64,000 nt of DNA. It comes from Hordeum vulgare subsp. vulgare (lineage: Eukaryota; Streptophyta; Magnoliopsida; Poales; Poaceae). The DNA is taken from the NCBI RefSeq assembly GCF_904849725.1, contig NC_058518.1, positions 512,975,225 through 513,039,224 on the forward strand, read 5' to 3'. Numbering within the stretch: the first letter of the stretch is position 1; every line of letters starts with the position of its first letter. This document shows positions 43,601 through 54,400 of the stretch, one piece after another. The notes below the pieces were generated by a model that worked only from the letters and a program-made list of their open reading frames with translations, made no database searches and had not been told where the DNA came from. Position numbers and translations under genes: made by a program.

Positions 43601-46600
43601 ATTGATGTTATTCTCTATGATATACTTCATAATAGAAAATAAAGTGTAATCTTATGGAAGTATGCTAGCGTTAATTAATACTAGCGTCGGCGTAAATCTA
43701 TGAATTTATTCAATTTATTTTTCTTACTATAGGAATAAACATTTGAATTCAACATTATTCCATGAGTCCTATTTCAAAGCCTATATTTTATTGGGGAAAA
43801 TAAAAATAAAAGTAACCCATCTTTTCCCATTCTCTCTCTATGCAAGGGTGGAAGAACCAAAATAAAGGATTTTGGAAGAAAACAAATGAACTTTCGAAAT
43901 CTAATTATTATGCGTAAAGGGAAGGAGTTGAGATTTCTACTTATTCCTACATACCATCTAGTAACAAGAATATGAAATTGTAAATAGCAAAAAAATATTG
44001 TCTTGCATGGCTAAGTCTAAAGAAATACAAATATCCATCTATACAAATTCATCTGCATCAAATTTATATCAGAATAGAGGATGGATGCATCATTCAAGGA
44101 GTTGGATTAACTTCCCTTATGCTTCTTTATCATAAGTTTGATAAGCACCCTTTTTGCTTTCTTGATAATTAATGGACAAAAATTGTATTTTATAACATGC
44201 TTGTTTTTACTATATTTATAGTAAACACACTGCATGATACTGAAATGACCATGTATCTGTTATGATTTTTACATAGTACGATGTATACTATCATAAAATT
44301 ACATCTTCTTACGATATACTATTTTCGAAATAACTTTACAAACTATGAAGATGCCCATTGTTCATACGCAGGGAAAATGCACCCTAGCACATCCTTAGAT
44401 ATTAGAATATGTATGTTATTTTCTAAGGTATGCTTCGTAACAGAAAATACAATTCTAATCTTATGGAAGTATGCTAGCATCAACATTAATGTTTAGGTGC
44501 AGCAAGAATTTCAAATTTTTATGTGTAAATTTTAGTTAAGTTGCTTCTGCATGTAACACTACACAACCGTAGCTTCCCAAGCCTCACTTGAGCAATCCGC
44601 ATTTTATGCTTCACTTTGACCAACTACCAGGATTAATTAGCATTAGAAATAACACAATTTGTTCACTAGCTAGTGACTACTGACCGTGGATGGTTGACCT
44701 ACATAATTAAGTGCGTTTATCTTGACTATTTGGATGTCACATGCCATCATATTTTAGTATGCAATAAATGTGTTAATACAAAAAATGATTTGTGTATTAA
44801 AAACTTACATTGCTAAGTGTTCATTACAGACTACAGGAATGGATTATGAAAATGATAGATTGTTCACCATGCACGATTTGGTGCACGATCTAGCAAGATT
44901 GGTCATGGTCGACGAAGTACATGTTGCTACCAAACAAGGCAACACAGGGGAAGGTTGCTGCCACTTTGCATTGCTAAATGATTGTTGTAAGCCATTGGAG
45001 TCATCCAAGATAAGGGCACTTCGTTTTATGGAGTGTGACAAAAGTGAACTTCATGATGCTGCCTTTTCATCTGCCAAGTCCATGCGTGTCTTGGACTTAA
45101 GCGAGTGCTCCATGCATAAATTTTCAGATTCTATTCAAGTGTTGAAGCAATTGAGATATCTAAGTGCTCCAAGAATCCAAGATGGAAATATTCCGGATAG
45201 TATCACCAAGCTTTCAAAATTAATTTACCTGAACCTTCATGGATCTCCTAAACTCTTAGCACTACCAGAGTCAATTGGAGAAATTGAGGGTCTAATGTAT
45301 CTTGATTTGTCGGGTTGTTCAAGAATTGAAGAACTTCCTGAATCTTTAAGGAGGCTAAAAGAATTGGTGCATCTGGATTTATCAAATTGCTTTTGTGTTC
45401 GAGGTATATCGGTATTCTTGGGGAGCCTCACACAACTTCAGTATTTGAACTTATCATACTGCCCAAATATCGGAGAGTTGCCTGAAGATCTAAGTGGTCT
45501 ATCCAAATTGCAGTATTTGAACTTATCATTCAGCTCATATCTTCAATATTGCCAAGAAGCAGAATTTTTGAGGGCCTTTACAAAGCTCGAGTACTTAAAC
45601 TTGTCTTCAGACCATTCTGTACTTCAAAAGCTCCCTGAAGCTTTGGGCAGATTCCTTCAACTCAAGTACTTAAACTTATCTGGTTGTCGAGATATGACAA
45701 TATTGCCAATGTGTATTGGGAGTCTAAAATGTCTGGCGCATCTTGATTTATCACACTGTTATAGTATTTATCGTCTTCAAGAGGCTTTGGTGGGTCTTAC
45801 CAATCTGAGATATTTGAATTTAAAAGATACATGTTTGAAACCACAACTAGAAGATGATGATACCAAATCTTATTGGAAGAGATCATGTTTACTTGGTTCA
45901 CCATTGGAAAACAATCATTATGGGAATTACTTTCAAAGTCTCATCAACCATTTAGGCAATAATCTTTCCAATCTAGAGCATTTAGACTTGTCTTATAATC
46001 GCTCTCTTGAAAGCATACCTGAAAGTATTTGTCGCATGAGAAATCTGCATACATTGGACCTCTCGGAATGCATACTTCTTGCAAAGATACCAGAAAGTAT
46101 ACATACACTTGGTAGTTTGAAGTTTCTCTATTTAAAGGGATGTGACCTTCTTTCCAGAATACCACACCTTGGTGGCAGTACAGTATCGTTACCATACTTT
46201 GTGGTGCGTGCTGGTGATGAAGATTGTAGAAGCAACCTTGTCCTACTTCAATCCACAGATCCTGTTGAGCTGCAGATATCTGAACTTGAAAAAGTGAAGT
46301 CCCCAAGAGAGGCACATCGTATAAAATTAGTGGAAAAACATAGGCTCAAGGACTTGAAATTGGAGTGGACCAGAGGTGTTGAGAGATTTGTCTATGACAA
46401 AATGTTGTTGAAAAATCTAGTGCCGCCAAGCACATTGAAGAATTTGGAGATATGTGGTTACAATGGTGTGAGCTTTCCTGCGTGGCTAGTGGGACAACTA
46501 CCAAACCTAGTCTCATTGGTTCTCAGAGATATGGAAAATGTGGAAGAGTGGAACATGTCATACTCCATTGATGAGGACCATGTGATTCAAACATTGGAAA

Positions 46601-47484
46601 TACATGGTTGTCCCATGTTAAGGATGAAACGACCTCTTCCTAAAGCTAAATCATGGGTGATATCACACAGTGATAATGTATTATCATCATTGGATGAGTG
46701 CACTGTGTCACACACCAGTGCTTTCCCCTGCACTTCTCCGATAACTACCGTGTTGTTGTCGATTAAATACTGCAAGGGGCCTTATCGGTGGAGGTTACTT
46801 CAACACTTCACTGGACTCTCTTCTTTGTCAATTCACAACTGCGGTGATCTAACTGGATCACCAGCGATCACCCATCATCTATGGTCTCTCGAGGCACTAT
46901 GCCTAGAAGACGAACATATGGAAGAACTGCCAAAATGGATGGGTGAGCTCAGATCTCTACACAGTCTGGAAATAAGGTGGAGCAATGTTGTAACAGAGTT
47001 AAATGAGACAATGAGGAAACTCACAATGCTGCAGTCACTAAACTTGTCCTATTGCAACAATTTATCACTGCCACATTGGTTAGGCGAACTTACCTCTCTC
47101 AAGGAACTTGTTGTGTGTTCCAGTGATGTCTTGAGGTCTTTACCGGAAAGCATACAACAACTCACCGACCTTCAGAAAATAAAAATAAGCAATTGCCCTA
47201 AATTAGAGCATGTTGTTGCTGAATCATTGGAGGGAATGATGAAGCGCACTCATAACCAAGAAAGGGTATGCGTCCTGCCCAACTCTCTCGAGGAACTTAC
47301 TATCCTTACATGTCATGGTGTCAAGTCTTTGCCCGAGGGCATACATCAACTCACCAACCTCAAAAACCTAGAGATTGATGACTGCTACTACCTTTATCAG
47401 TGGTGTAAATTAGAGGAGAGCAGGAAGCTTGCTCACATACAAAACAAGGTACATATCTATCCTGCCATGCTTTCATCATACTAA
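40379..47484 (+). CDS. CC-NB-LRR disease resistance gene, copy 1 (frameshifted)
   Basis: Three exons: 40379-40678 (coiled-coil), 42159-43315 (NB-ARC) and 44830-47484 (MHD and LRR), all with GT/AG borders and phase-0 junctions. Proteins of this class (RGA-like CNLs) act in the cytoplasm as ATP-switch immune receptors. Exon 2 is 1157 bases, one short of a multiple of three. The frame is lost near 43225-43247, after which the conserved GEKCVRQLLGLSFLEHSK text is readable only in another frame. As written the product is about 486 residues: coiled coil plus most of NB-ARC, ending QYW at 43317. Had the frame been kept, length would be about 1,370 residues, normal for the class. It may be a pseudogene or make a truncated CC-NB protein; expression data would decide. 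Confidence 0.88.
40718..40875. mobile_element. Stowaway MITE in NLR intron 1, copy 1
   Basis: It is 158 bp with ends CTCCCTCCATTTCTAAATAT and a complementary right end (AATGGAGGAAG), flanked by TA on both sides. It lies 39 bases after the exon 1 donor. Confidence 0.9.
41327..41869. repeat. NLR intron 1 internal repeats (40-bp direct, 23-bp inverted), copy 1
   Basis: A perfect 40-base direct repeat (TGAAGCAGTTTCATTTTGTT onward) lies at 41327-41366 and 41450-41489. A perfect 23-base inverted repeat lies at 41419-41441 and 41847-41869 (AATATGTGAAGTGAGTTGAT onward). Intron 1 spans 40679-42158. Confidence 0.9.
42159..43315 (+). CDS. NLR copy 1, exon 2: NB-ARC domain with 1-base loss
   Basis: Numbered on the spliced product: P-loop GIGGLGKTT at about 199-207; RNBS-A VWVYVSQTFDLKKIG; kinase-2 LIVLDDLW with D278/D279 and Trp281 (the Trp marks non-TIR NLRs); RNBS-B VVVIVTTR at 303-310; the GLPL position reads CRGVALAA at about 364; RNBS-D CFAYCAIFP at about 426. 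All nucleotide-binding residues look intact. The frame is lost after IKATGSYP, and the frame actually read stops at 43317-43319, just past the donor at 43316. Confidence 0.92.
43316..44829 (+). other. NLR copy 1 intron 2, with a diverged internal duplication
   Basis: The 1514-base intron is AT-rich. About 260 bases at 43412-43680 recur in diverged form at 44233-44490 (shared phrases GAAATGACCATGTATC, TTACGATAT, CATTGTTCATAC, ATCCTTAGATAT and CTTATGGAAGTATGCTAGC). No coding sequence is seen in it. Confidence 0.75.
44830..47484 (+). CDS. NLR copy 1, exon 3: MHD motif and leucine-rich repeats
   Basis: It opens TTGMDYENDRLFTMHDLVHD, with MHD at 44869-44877, the regulatory motif closing NB-ARC. 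More than twenty LRR units follow (YLNLSGC, LEHLDLSYN, LQSLNLSYCNNLSLP), ending near 47484. LRRs of NLRs sense effectors or hold the protein inactive. The exon is open for 884 codons with no internal stop, although the upstream frameshift should have freed it from selection; the decay must be recent. An AAG|GTACAT donor-like site near 47449 may start a further intron, in which case the last codons differ. Confidence 0.92.
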   Translation, partial: TTGMDYENDRLFTMHDLVHDLARLVMVDEVHVATKQGNTGEGCCHFALLNDCCKPLESSKIRALRFMECDKSELHDAAFSSAKSMRVLDLSECSMHKFSDSIQVLKQLRYLSAPRIQDGNIPDSITKLSKLIYLNLHGSPKLLALPESIGEIEGLMYLDLSGCSRIEELPESLRRLKELVHLDLSNCFCVRGISVFLGSLTQLQYLNLSYCPNIGELPEDLSGLSKLQYLNLSFSSYLQYCQEAEFLRAFTKLEYLNLSSDHSVLQKLPEALGRFLQLKYLNLSGCRDMTILPMCIGSLKCLAHLDLSHCYSIYRLQEALVGLTNLRYLNLKDTCLKPQLEDDDTKSYWKRSCLLGSPLENNHYGNYFQSLINHLGNNLSNLEHLDLSYNRSLESIPESICRMRNLHTLDLSECILLAKIPESIHTLGSLKFLYLKGCDLLSRIPHLGGSTVSLPYFVVRAGDEDCRSNLVLLQSTDPVELQISELEKVKSPREAHRIKLVEKHRLKDLKLEWTRGVERFVYDKMLLKNLVPPSTLKNLEICGYNGVSFPAWLVGQLPNLVSLVLRDMENVEEWNMSYSIDEDHVIQTLEIHGCPMLRMKRPLPKAKSWVISHSDNVLSSLDECTVSHTSAFPCTSPITTVLLSIKYCKGPYRWRLLQHFTGLSSLSIHNCGDLTGSPAITHHLWSLEALCLEDEHMEELPKWMGELRSLHSLEIRWSNVVTELNETMRKLTMLQSLNLSYCNNLSLPHWLGELTSLKELVVCSSDVLRSLPESIQQLTDLQKIKISNCPKLEHVVAESLEGMMKRTHNQERVCVLPNSLEELTILTCHGVKSLPEGIHQLTNLKNLEIDDCYYLYQWCKLEESRKLAHIQNKVHIYPAMLSSY

Positions 47485-47812
47485 TCTTAATTTGCAATGC
47501 TTAATGTTACTTCTTTTTTCTTGATGTTACAATGGGATATATCATGTCGCATTTCTCCATGCATAAATGTGTAGATATCCATGTACTTTGTTAAAACACA
47601 CCTAGATGTGCCAAATAGTATAGCCATAGCAAAAGGATGAATTCTCTAATTTCGAGAGTAAGTGATGGTGCGCCACTACCAATGTAAGACATATTAACTG
47701 AGATAGATATTTGTTTGAAGCACGGGTCAGAGGATTACACTTTTATTTTTGAAAGGAGAAATATCCCTGACTGCTGCATTATGTGAGCTCATGCAGACAA
47801 CCATCTTTATTA

Positions 47813-47972
47813 CTCCCTCCGTACCTAAATATAAGTCTTTTAAGATATTTCACTACGTGTCTACATATGGAGCAAAATGAGTGAATCTATACCCTAAAAT
47901 ATGTCTATATACATTCGTATGTAGTCCATTAGTGAAACTCTTAGAAAGACTTATATTTAGGAACAGAGGAAG
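47813..47972. mobile_element. Stowaway MITE downstream of NLR copy 1
   Basis: It is 160 bp with ends CTCCCTCCGTACCTAAATAT and a complementary AACAGAGGAAG, TA on both sides. The interior contains GAGCAAAATGAGTGAATCTA. Confidence 0.9.
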
Positions 47973-49008
47973 TAAAACACAGTAGCAGAGTAGTAGTGCC
48001 TTACAGTCGGAACCAAATTTGCTTCATCTGAATGATAGTGTTTAAATAATGCTTTTGTTTTGTCATTATTCCGAATGAATAAAGGAATTGTCATTATTCT
48101 TGCAGTGTTTTGTCTGGTAGGCAGTGCATCCACCGCAGACACGCAGGTTTGCCAAATCAAGGTCCTGAATCACCCTGAAAGATTTTTGTTTGGGTTGACA
48201 CTAAATTAATGGAGTTGCAGGAGGACCATCAGGAGCAAATATAATTATGAGCTATGGTTATGGGTATCTGGTTTGCAAGATTCAACTATATTATTCGGGC
48301 GTTCTACATAAATCTACTAAGGTAACCTTTTGCTCCATGCTCTTAAACATCATTGTGAACCCCTGGTTTGATGTGCCGACATGTCTACATTATCTCAGTC
48401 ACCCGTCGTTATGTGCAGCATGGAACTGTGCTCAAAATTTCCCAGAGAACCTGGAGGCTGCAGCATCTACACTGTTCTACAGGACTACATGGTTTCAGAC
48501 TTTCAGAGCGCACCCTGTTGACCTTGGCCCCCATCTTCTATACTGCAGACGCCGACATCTTCGATTTGTCCTTAGTGGCAACCATGTTATTGTTTCCTTC
48601 TTAAGATGCTGCCCAAGTGCAGGGTTTTGTTGTAACTTCGGTGTGTCTGCTTATCTCTGCTTAGATGCAAAAGGTGGGCAGCCCCACAACGTTTTATAGA
48701 ACAAAAAGAGTGACAACTCCGGTGAGAAGAAATTGTACTTGTAATATTTGCTGCGAGTTGCATTTATACCGTCTGGGTGATTTTGGTACTTGCTTGTGTT
48801 GAGCATGATGTAGTACAATTCAACGCGATACTTTAACACTTGTAAAGCATGATACTTTCTTGGGATGATCTGGCGGCACATAATGGTCTGCTAGATTGTC
48901 AGATTAATTATGTGACAATGTACAGTTATTTTCTGAATGAAAGATGAGCAGGTCCAAATCAAACTACAAGGAGGTATGTTGGCACCAACTCCAATCCCAG
49001 GTTGTTCT

Positions 49009-49032
49009 ATGCGTGTGTGTGTGCACGCGCGT
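49009..49032. repeat. 24-bp alternating purine-pyrimidine tract (copy 1)
   Basis: ATGCGTGTGTGTGTGCACGC continues GCGT without a break in alternation. Such tracts can adopt Z-DNA under supercoiling. The copy 2 equivalent is at 60066-60089. Confidence 0.8.
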
Positions 49033-49652
49033 TGTGTGGCAGACATCAGATCAATTCTACCTCATGGGTGCAATCTCAGTATCCCTACACTGCAGATACA
49101 TGATACCGATACATATAGCCTGCAATTCTATTCTTGATTCCTTGATGTATATATGTATTGCTCCATCGTGCATAATTTACTAGTCTCAGGTTGCTTTGGG
49201 GCTGGCTGCTGCGATGAAGCGCCGGTGAGTGGAGAAGGTCCTCGAGATGCAATGAAGGAGAGGGCGAGGGTGAGGAAAAACAACATCACCATGCGCTTCC
49301 TCTGATTCAATGACAGAAAGCCTTGGAGAGACGTCAAATTTCACTTGAAATAGATTTTTCAACCCAAGCAAATATTTTGATATTTTGAGGAATAATTAGG
49401 CAACTATTTCAAGTTGTGTATACTACTGAACTGAATGTTGACTGAAAGGCAACGATTTCGGTATTTATTGAAATAACCAAAACGTCCGAAATTAAAAAAA
49501 AAGTTAACTGAAAGTGGAAACCATATGGTAAACTAAGACTATCTGAACATTTGTTAGAGGCGCGATTTTACTGCTTACAATTGTTTGGAGAAAGATGGGA
49601 ACTTTGACTACCAATCTAAGAACCTGCAAGCTGGGTAGCTTCGTGGTTGTTT

Positions 49653-49676
49653 AGAGTAGCCCACGTGGGCTACTCT
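49653..49676. promoter_or_regulatory. Perfect 24-bp palindrome centred on a G-box (copy 1)
   Basis: AGAGTAGCCCAC is followed directly by its exact complement, giving CACGTG in the centre. The copy 2 equivalent is at 60710-60733. It lies about 2.2 kb after the NLR stop. Confidence 0.8.
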
Positions 49677-49909
49677 GAACTTAACTGAAATAGCATGACA
49701 GTGGCTATCTGCAGAAAATTGCTCCTGCAACTGAATCTATTGTCGCTGTCCCTAGTTTGATTTTTTTAAAACTATTTCTTTCCATCCAATTTTAAAATTG
49801 TACTAAATCTGCGGCAATTAATATCAATCGGAGGAGTAGTGACTATTGAGTCCATGGGTCCCTGCGCAAAATGCAAAACGCCGTATGAACCAACTTAAAC
49901 TATGATATA

Positions 49910-50063
49910 CTCCCTTCATTTTTAAACATAAGTTTTTTAAAGATTCAACTACGGACTATCTATAAAGCAAAATGAATGAATTTACACTCTAAAATATGTG
50001 TATATATATATATGTAGTTCATAATGTAATATTTAAAAGAGTTATATTTAGGAACGGAGGAAG
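49910..50063. mobile_element. Stowaway MITE, second one downstream of NLR copy 1
   Basis: It is 154 bp with ends CTCCCTTCATTTTTAAACAT and a complementary GGAACGGAGGAAG, TA on both sides. It contains a short (TA)6 tract. Confidence 0.88.
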
Positions 50064-50233
50064 TACATATGAAAATGGAGACACTGCATGTCACCATGTG
50101 TAGATGGATATACGGTATCGCTGGATATACTTTTCTTTTTTTGCATTCCTTTTGCTGAGGGGGAGACTTGACTTCTTAGCTTAACAAGTTTATCTGAACC
50201 CGATCACGTCAATTGCATGCGTGATAGACACTA

Positions 50234-50299
50234 TTCTCTTCGTCCCATAATATAAGGGTGTTTTATAAAAAACATCATTATATTATGGGAAGGAGGGAG
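50234..50299. mobile_element. 66-bp MITE with long terminal inverted repeats
   Basis: CGTCCCATAATATAA near the left end pairs with TTATATTATGGGAAGGAGGG at the right, TA on both sides. Almost the whole element is stem. Confidence 0.8.
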
Positions 50300-50602
50300 T
50301 AGTATTTTCTTTTTAACGGCGGGATGCTAGTGTGACAAATAGCTTGAAGCAGAAAGACATTTTCAGAAGAGAAAACAGTAAGAGTAAAGATAAAACTACA
50401 GACGTTAGCTTGCACATAAAGTAACAACGAAATCACCTTTCTCGACATGATCAATTCATGACCAAACTTCTTACTACTTTCTAATGCCTTCCTCTAGACC
50501 CATATAATGGTGAAGTGTCATGTAGTCAACATTCACATGACACCACTAGAGGAGAGACAACAAAATATGGAACGAATACCAAATTCACATAATTACTTAT
50601 AA

Positions 50603-51034
50603 TCTACGCAAACAGCTTTTATGCCGGGACGTAATATCCTTGAAGGAGTCGTTGTCTTGCATGAAACTCTTCATGAAATTCACTCAAAGAAACTTGATGG
50701 GGTTATCTTCAAAGTGGATTTTGAAAAAGCTTACGATAAAGTTAAATGGTTGTTTCTGCAGCAAACCCTACGCATGAAGGGTTTCGATGAGCTGTGGCGT
50801 AGGCACGTCGATTGTTTTATAAAAAAAGGGAAGTGTTGGTGTCAAAGTGAATGATGATGTGGGTCATTTTTCCAGACACTGAAGGGTCTCCGGCAAGGGG
50901 ATCCAATGTCTCCCATTTTATTTAACATTGTCGCTGATATGTTGGCACTGCTGATTAAGCGGGCTAATGAGAAGGACCTTGTGGGGGGCTTGATCCCGCA
51001 TCTTGTTGATGGGGGTGTCTCCATTTTACAGTAT
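50603..51034 (+). mobile_element. LINE fragment (RT region) at the end of unit 1
   Basis: It matches the LINE at about 23885-24320 with moderate divergence (MPGRNILEGVVVLHETLHE, FKVDFEKAYDKVKW, GDPMSPILFNIVADMLAL). A frameshift lies near 50828. The fragment stops at CAGTATGC, just before the YADD codons, where it is fused to the other LINE's 3' tail. Its left end marks a 5'-truncated insertion. Confidence 0.9.
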
Positions 51035-51187
51035 GCAGAGGCCAGGGCATTGTCTCCTTTTCTAAAAAAAAGGTATCATCGTCATTTCTATAGCTTTGTC
51101 AACATGTAGAGGTTCATTAGCGTATGTGCTCAATATGCAAAACAAAACAAAAGTAACAAAGACCGGATCAAGTCTCAGGCTCTCTGG

Positions 51188-51435
51188 AGGAAGGGGCCGC
51201 ACAAATCGTGCGCACGATGCGTACAATTGTTAATATTTGTGTACAGCAGTTCATATATGTACAAAATGGTATAAAATGCGTACAAGATGAAGACTCGGCA
51301 TAGAGTTGACTATAGCTTGATGCACTATGCAATAAGATTACCAATCACACACTTCACAAACGTCTTACCCTACCATTCTTGCTCCCACAACCTAGCTTGA
51401 ACCCCCCGACGTGAGACCAGGCGCAAGCAGCAGCC
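51188..51435 (+). promoter_or_regulatory. NLR copy 2 core promoter and 5' leader
   Basis: TATAAAAT is at 51270 and the W-box core TTGACT at about 51306, as in copy 1. The leader has C6 where copy 1 has C7. The DNA further upstream is the LINE RT fragment rather than the full LINE, so distal promoter context differs from copy 1. Confidence 0.5.
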
Positions 51436-54400
51436 ATGGCGGAGCTTGGTGGCATGCTTGCCGCTGCCATCCTCAAGGTGGTGGGTGAGCAGATTTGTTC
51501 GGTGATTGGTGGTCAGATTGCCCTGAAGATGAACTTCGATGAGAACCTGAACAAGATGAACATGGTGCTGGAGGGTATCGATGCCCTCCTTGAGGACGCC
51601 GAGAGGCGGTCGATCACGGATAAATCGACACGTCTGTGGTTGAAGCGGCTCAAGGACTTCATGTATGAGATTTCCGACATGATTGATGAATTCGAAGCCG
51701 ACACGCAAGCAATCATCCAGCCGTCTGCGCGGAAGGTACGTATGTGGAGAAAACAAAAGTTCATTAACTTGTTACTCCCTCCATTTCTAAATATAAGACC
51801 TTTTAGAGATTTTATTATGAACTACATACGGATGTATATAGACACATTTTAGAGTATAGATTCACTTATTTTGCTCCGTATGTTGTCCATAGTGAAATGT
51901 TTAAAAGGTCTTATATTTAGGAATGGAGGAAGTATTAGTGTATTTTTGTATCGAATGCTACTCTTCTCTTTTTGAGAAATAAAAAACTTGTAGTAGTTTT
52001 CCTTAGATTAATCACCTTGCATAGATACAAACTTACAACTATGCTAAAAACACGTGTCTCGGTACCCTCACCTCACATTTGCTGCATCCAGACACACACT
52101 GGGTGCTGAGCGAGCGGTAGCTTATTTGGCTTTACAATGAGCCGCCACATTGGAAAGAATTAAAACACCCACTAAGCTACTAAGCTCTTGAGTCTGCTGG
52201 AGGATAGGCTCCTGAATCTGAAACATTTTCTTACGATCTTGTTTTGAATCGTGCTATATATGATGACAATATTCCTATGTTTCCTGTACGACGATTCAAA
52301 TCCAGCTGCACACCGTAGTATTGAAAGGGCAACGGCCGCTGGATTTCTTGGTCGTACAAAGATTGGACACTATTTTTCTTATGTGAAGCAGTTTCATTTT
52401 GTTTTACCCTGCATGAAACTAGTAGGCTCCTCTTACCAAAATGAAACTATATTACCAAAATCAACTCACTTCACATAAATCAACTCACTTCACATATTAC
52501 CAAAATTGAAGCAGTTTCATTTTGTTTTACCCTGCATGAAACTAGTCGGTATCCAGTACGTAGCTCTATTTTGAATTCCAAATACAGTCATAAGTATTTC
52601 CAAATAGAAATTTAATGACATAAATTTTATGCCACGTAAACCATATTATAATACCGCGACTGTTGGCAGAATCCTAGCTAATTTAACAAATGAAAATACA
52701 CCTTAAATTTTGAGACGAACCAGTAGACATTTTTTGCTCTCCAATAGGAATATAATAATGAATATAACCTATGATTAAATTAAACAAAAATCCTCCGACG
52801 CTTGGCATAGATATTGATGTAGTTATATAGTATGTACAAAATATACGAATCTTACCCATCAATTTTGGAACTCAACTGGAAACCGAACCTGAATATCCAT
52901 ATTAATATGTGAAGTGAGTTGATTTATGCATGATCACATCAAACACGTTTTTGATGCTATTTTGTATTTATATTCGTAAATATTGTCAATTTTAATTTCT
53001 AGATTTATATTTCTTATATTTTGTGTGTCAATGGCATATGTAATTTATCATTCAAAATAAGAATGAAATTTGATCCAATTAACATAAGAGGACATGACTC
53101 ATAATGCTTTAACCAAATTACCTATTGGGTTGAATTAATACATTTGTAATACCATATACTATAGTACTTGCCAAGTTTCCATTTCACATTGTATTAACAA
53201 CTCACCCTCTTGCAGTCCTCTTTCAAAAAATATTTCGCAACTATGATCTCTTGTCTCACAATTGGCCCTGAGATTATAATGGCCAATAAGATGGATAAGA
53301 TGATGCAGGGTCTAGAAGTAATAACAGATCAACACAAGAAATTCAAATTAATGGAAGGTACTAATGCGAGTGAGCCAAAGGTTATAGATATACGGGAAAC
53401 ATCGTCAACCTTGGAGACACATATCATTGGGAGAAACAGGGAGAAAGATAAAATATTGGTATCTTTATCAAAGAGCATGAAAAAGGAGATCACAATCCTT
53501 CCCATTTATGGCATTGGCGGCCTTGGAAAAACAACCTTGGCAAAAATGGTTTACAATAGTTTCCAATTCAGAGAATACTCCCAAGTGTGGGTTTATGTGT
53601 CCCAGACATTTGATTTGAAGAAAATTGGCAATTCTATAATATCACAACTATCACAGAAAGAGAATGAGAGTGGCTACACTGGAAAGCAGATGATCCATAA
53701 TTCCCTTCAGAAGCTCATTGCCAATAAGAATATACTGATTGTTTTAGATGACCTATGGGAAGATAACAATTCTCATTTGGAAGAGTTGATGGGTTGGTTA
53801 AAGGTGGAAGAGAGTGGCAAGGTGGTTGTTATAGTTACCACACGCTATGAGGGCATTGCAAAGAAAATTTGCACAATTCAACCTCACAAATTAGCACCAC
53901 TAACAGATGACCAGTGTTGGAATATCATAAAGCAAAAGAGTGACTTTGAATTGAGAGGTGACAAAGAAGAGTTGCATCACATAGGCCAGGACATTGCAAG
54001 TAAGTGTCGAGGTGTGGCTTTAGCAGCCCAATCGCTGGGACACATGCTGCATTCTCTCTCCTTTGATGAATGGGAGTCTGTGAAAAACAGTGATTTCTGG
54101 AATTTATCTGATTCGGAAGATACAAGCTTGACACATGCGCTTGCATCTTTGAAGTTAAGCTATAGTGTTATGCCTTCATATTTGAAGATATGTTTTGCCT
54201 ATTGTGCGATTTTCCCAAAAGGTTACAAGATAGTTAAAGATGACCTGATTCATCAGTGGATTTCTCTGGGTTTCATTAAGGCAACAGGCAGTTATCCACT
54301 TGGCAGCTTGGTGAGAAATGTGTTAGGCAGCTTTTGGGTCTATCCTTCCTTGAACATTCAAAGTCAATACTGGTGAGTTAGTTCATACCTTATACCATTG

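Larger units (their letters stand above)
47485..50602. other. NLR copy 1 downstream region with MITEs; no second gene
   Basis: The region probably includes 3' untranslated exons: CTTGCAG acceptors and AAG|GT donors are present, but no order is certain. An open frame of 150 codons at 48247-48699 has no domain and is not called. Two larger Stowaway MITEs and one 66-bp MITE lie here, plus a 24-bp palindrome and a 24-bp alternating purine-pyrimidine tract. Confidence 0.5.
39977..51034 (+). repeat. Tandem unit 1 (11,058 bp): LINE tail, NLR gene, downstream region, LINE fragment
   Basis: The unit begins inside the 3' tail of the upstream LINE (GCAGAGGCCAGGG) and ends inside the reverse-transcriptase region of a second LINE fragment. 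It differs from units 2 and 3 at three places noticed: C7 versus C6 at 40344-40350, G versus A at 40487 (Asp37/Asn37), and C versus T at 41510. Confidence 0.97.

Noticed and set aside
45944..46315. Minus-strand open frames inside the LRR exon (also 57001-57372)
   Set aside because: They are antisense shadows of the regular LRR codon pattern.
48247..48699. Open frame of 150 codons downstream of NLR copy 1 (and its twin at 59304-59756)
   Set aside because: No domain, no promoter or splice support, composition like untranslated DNA; its conservation between copies only reflects the recent duplication.
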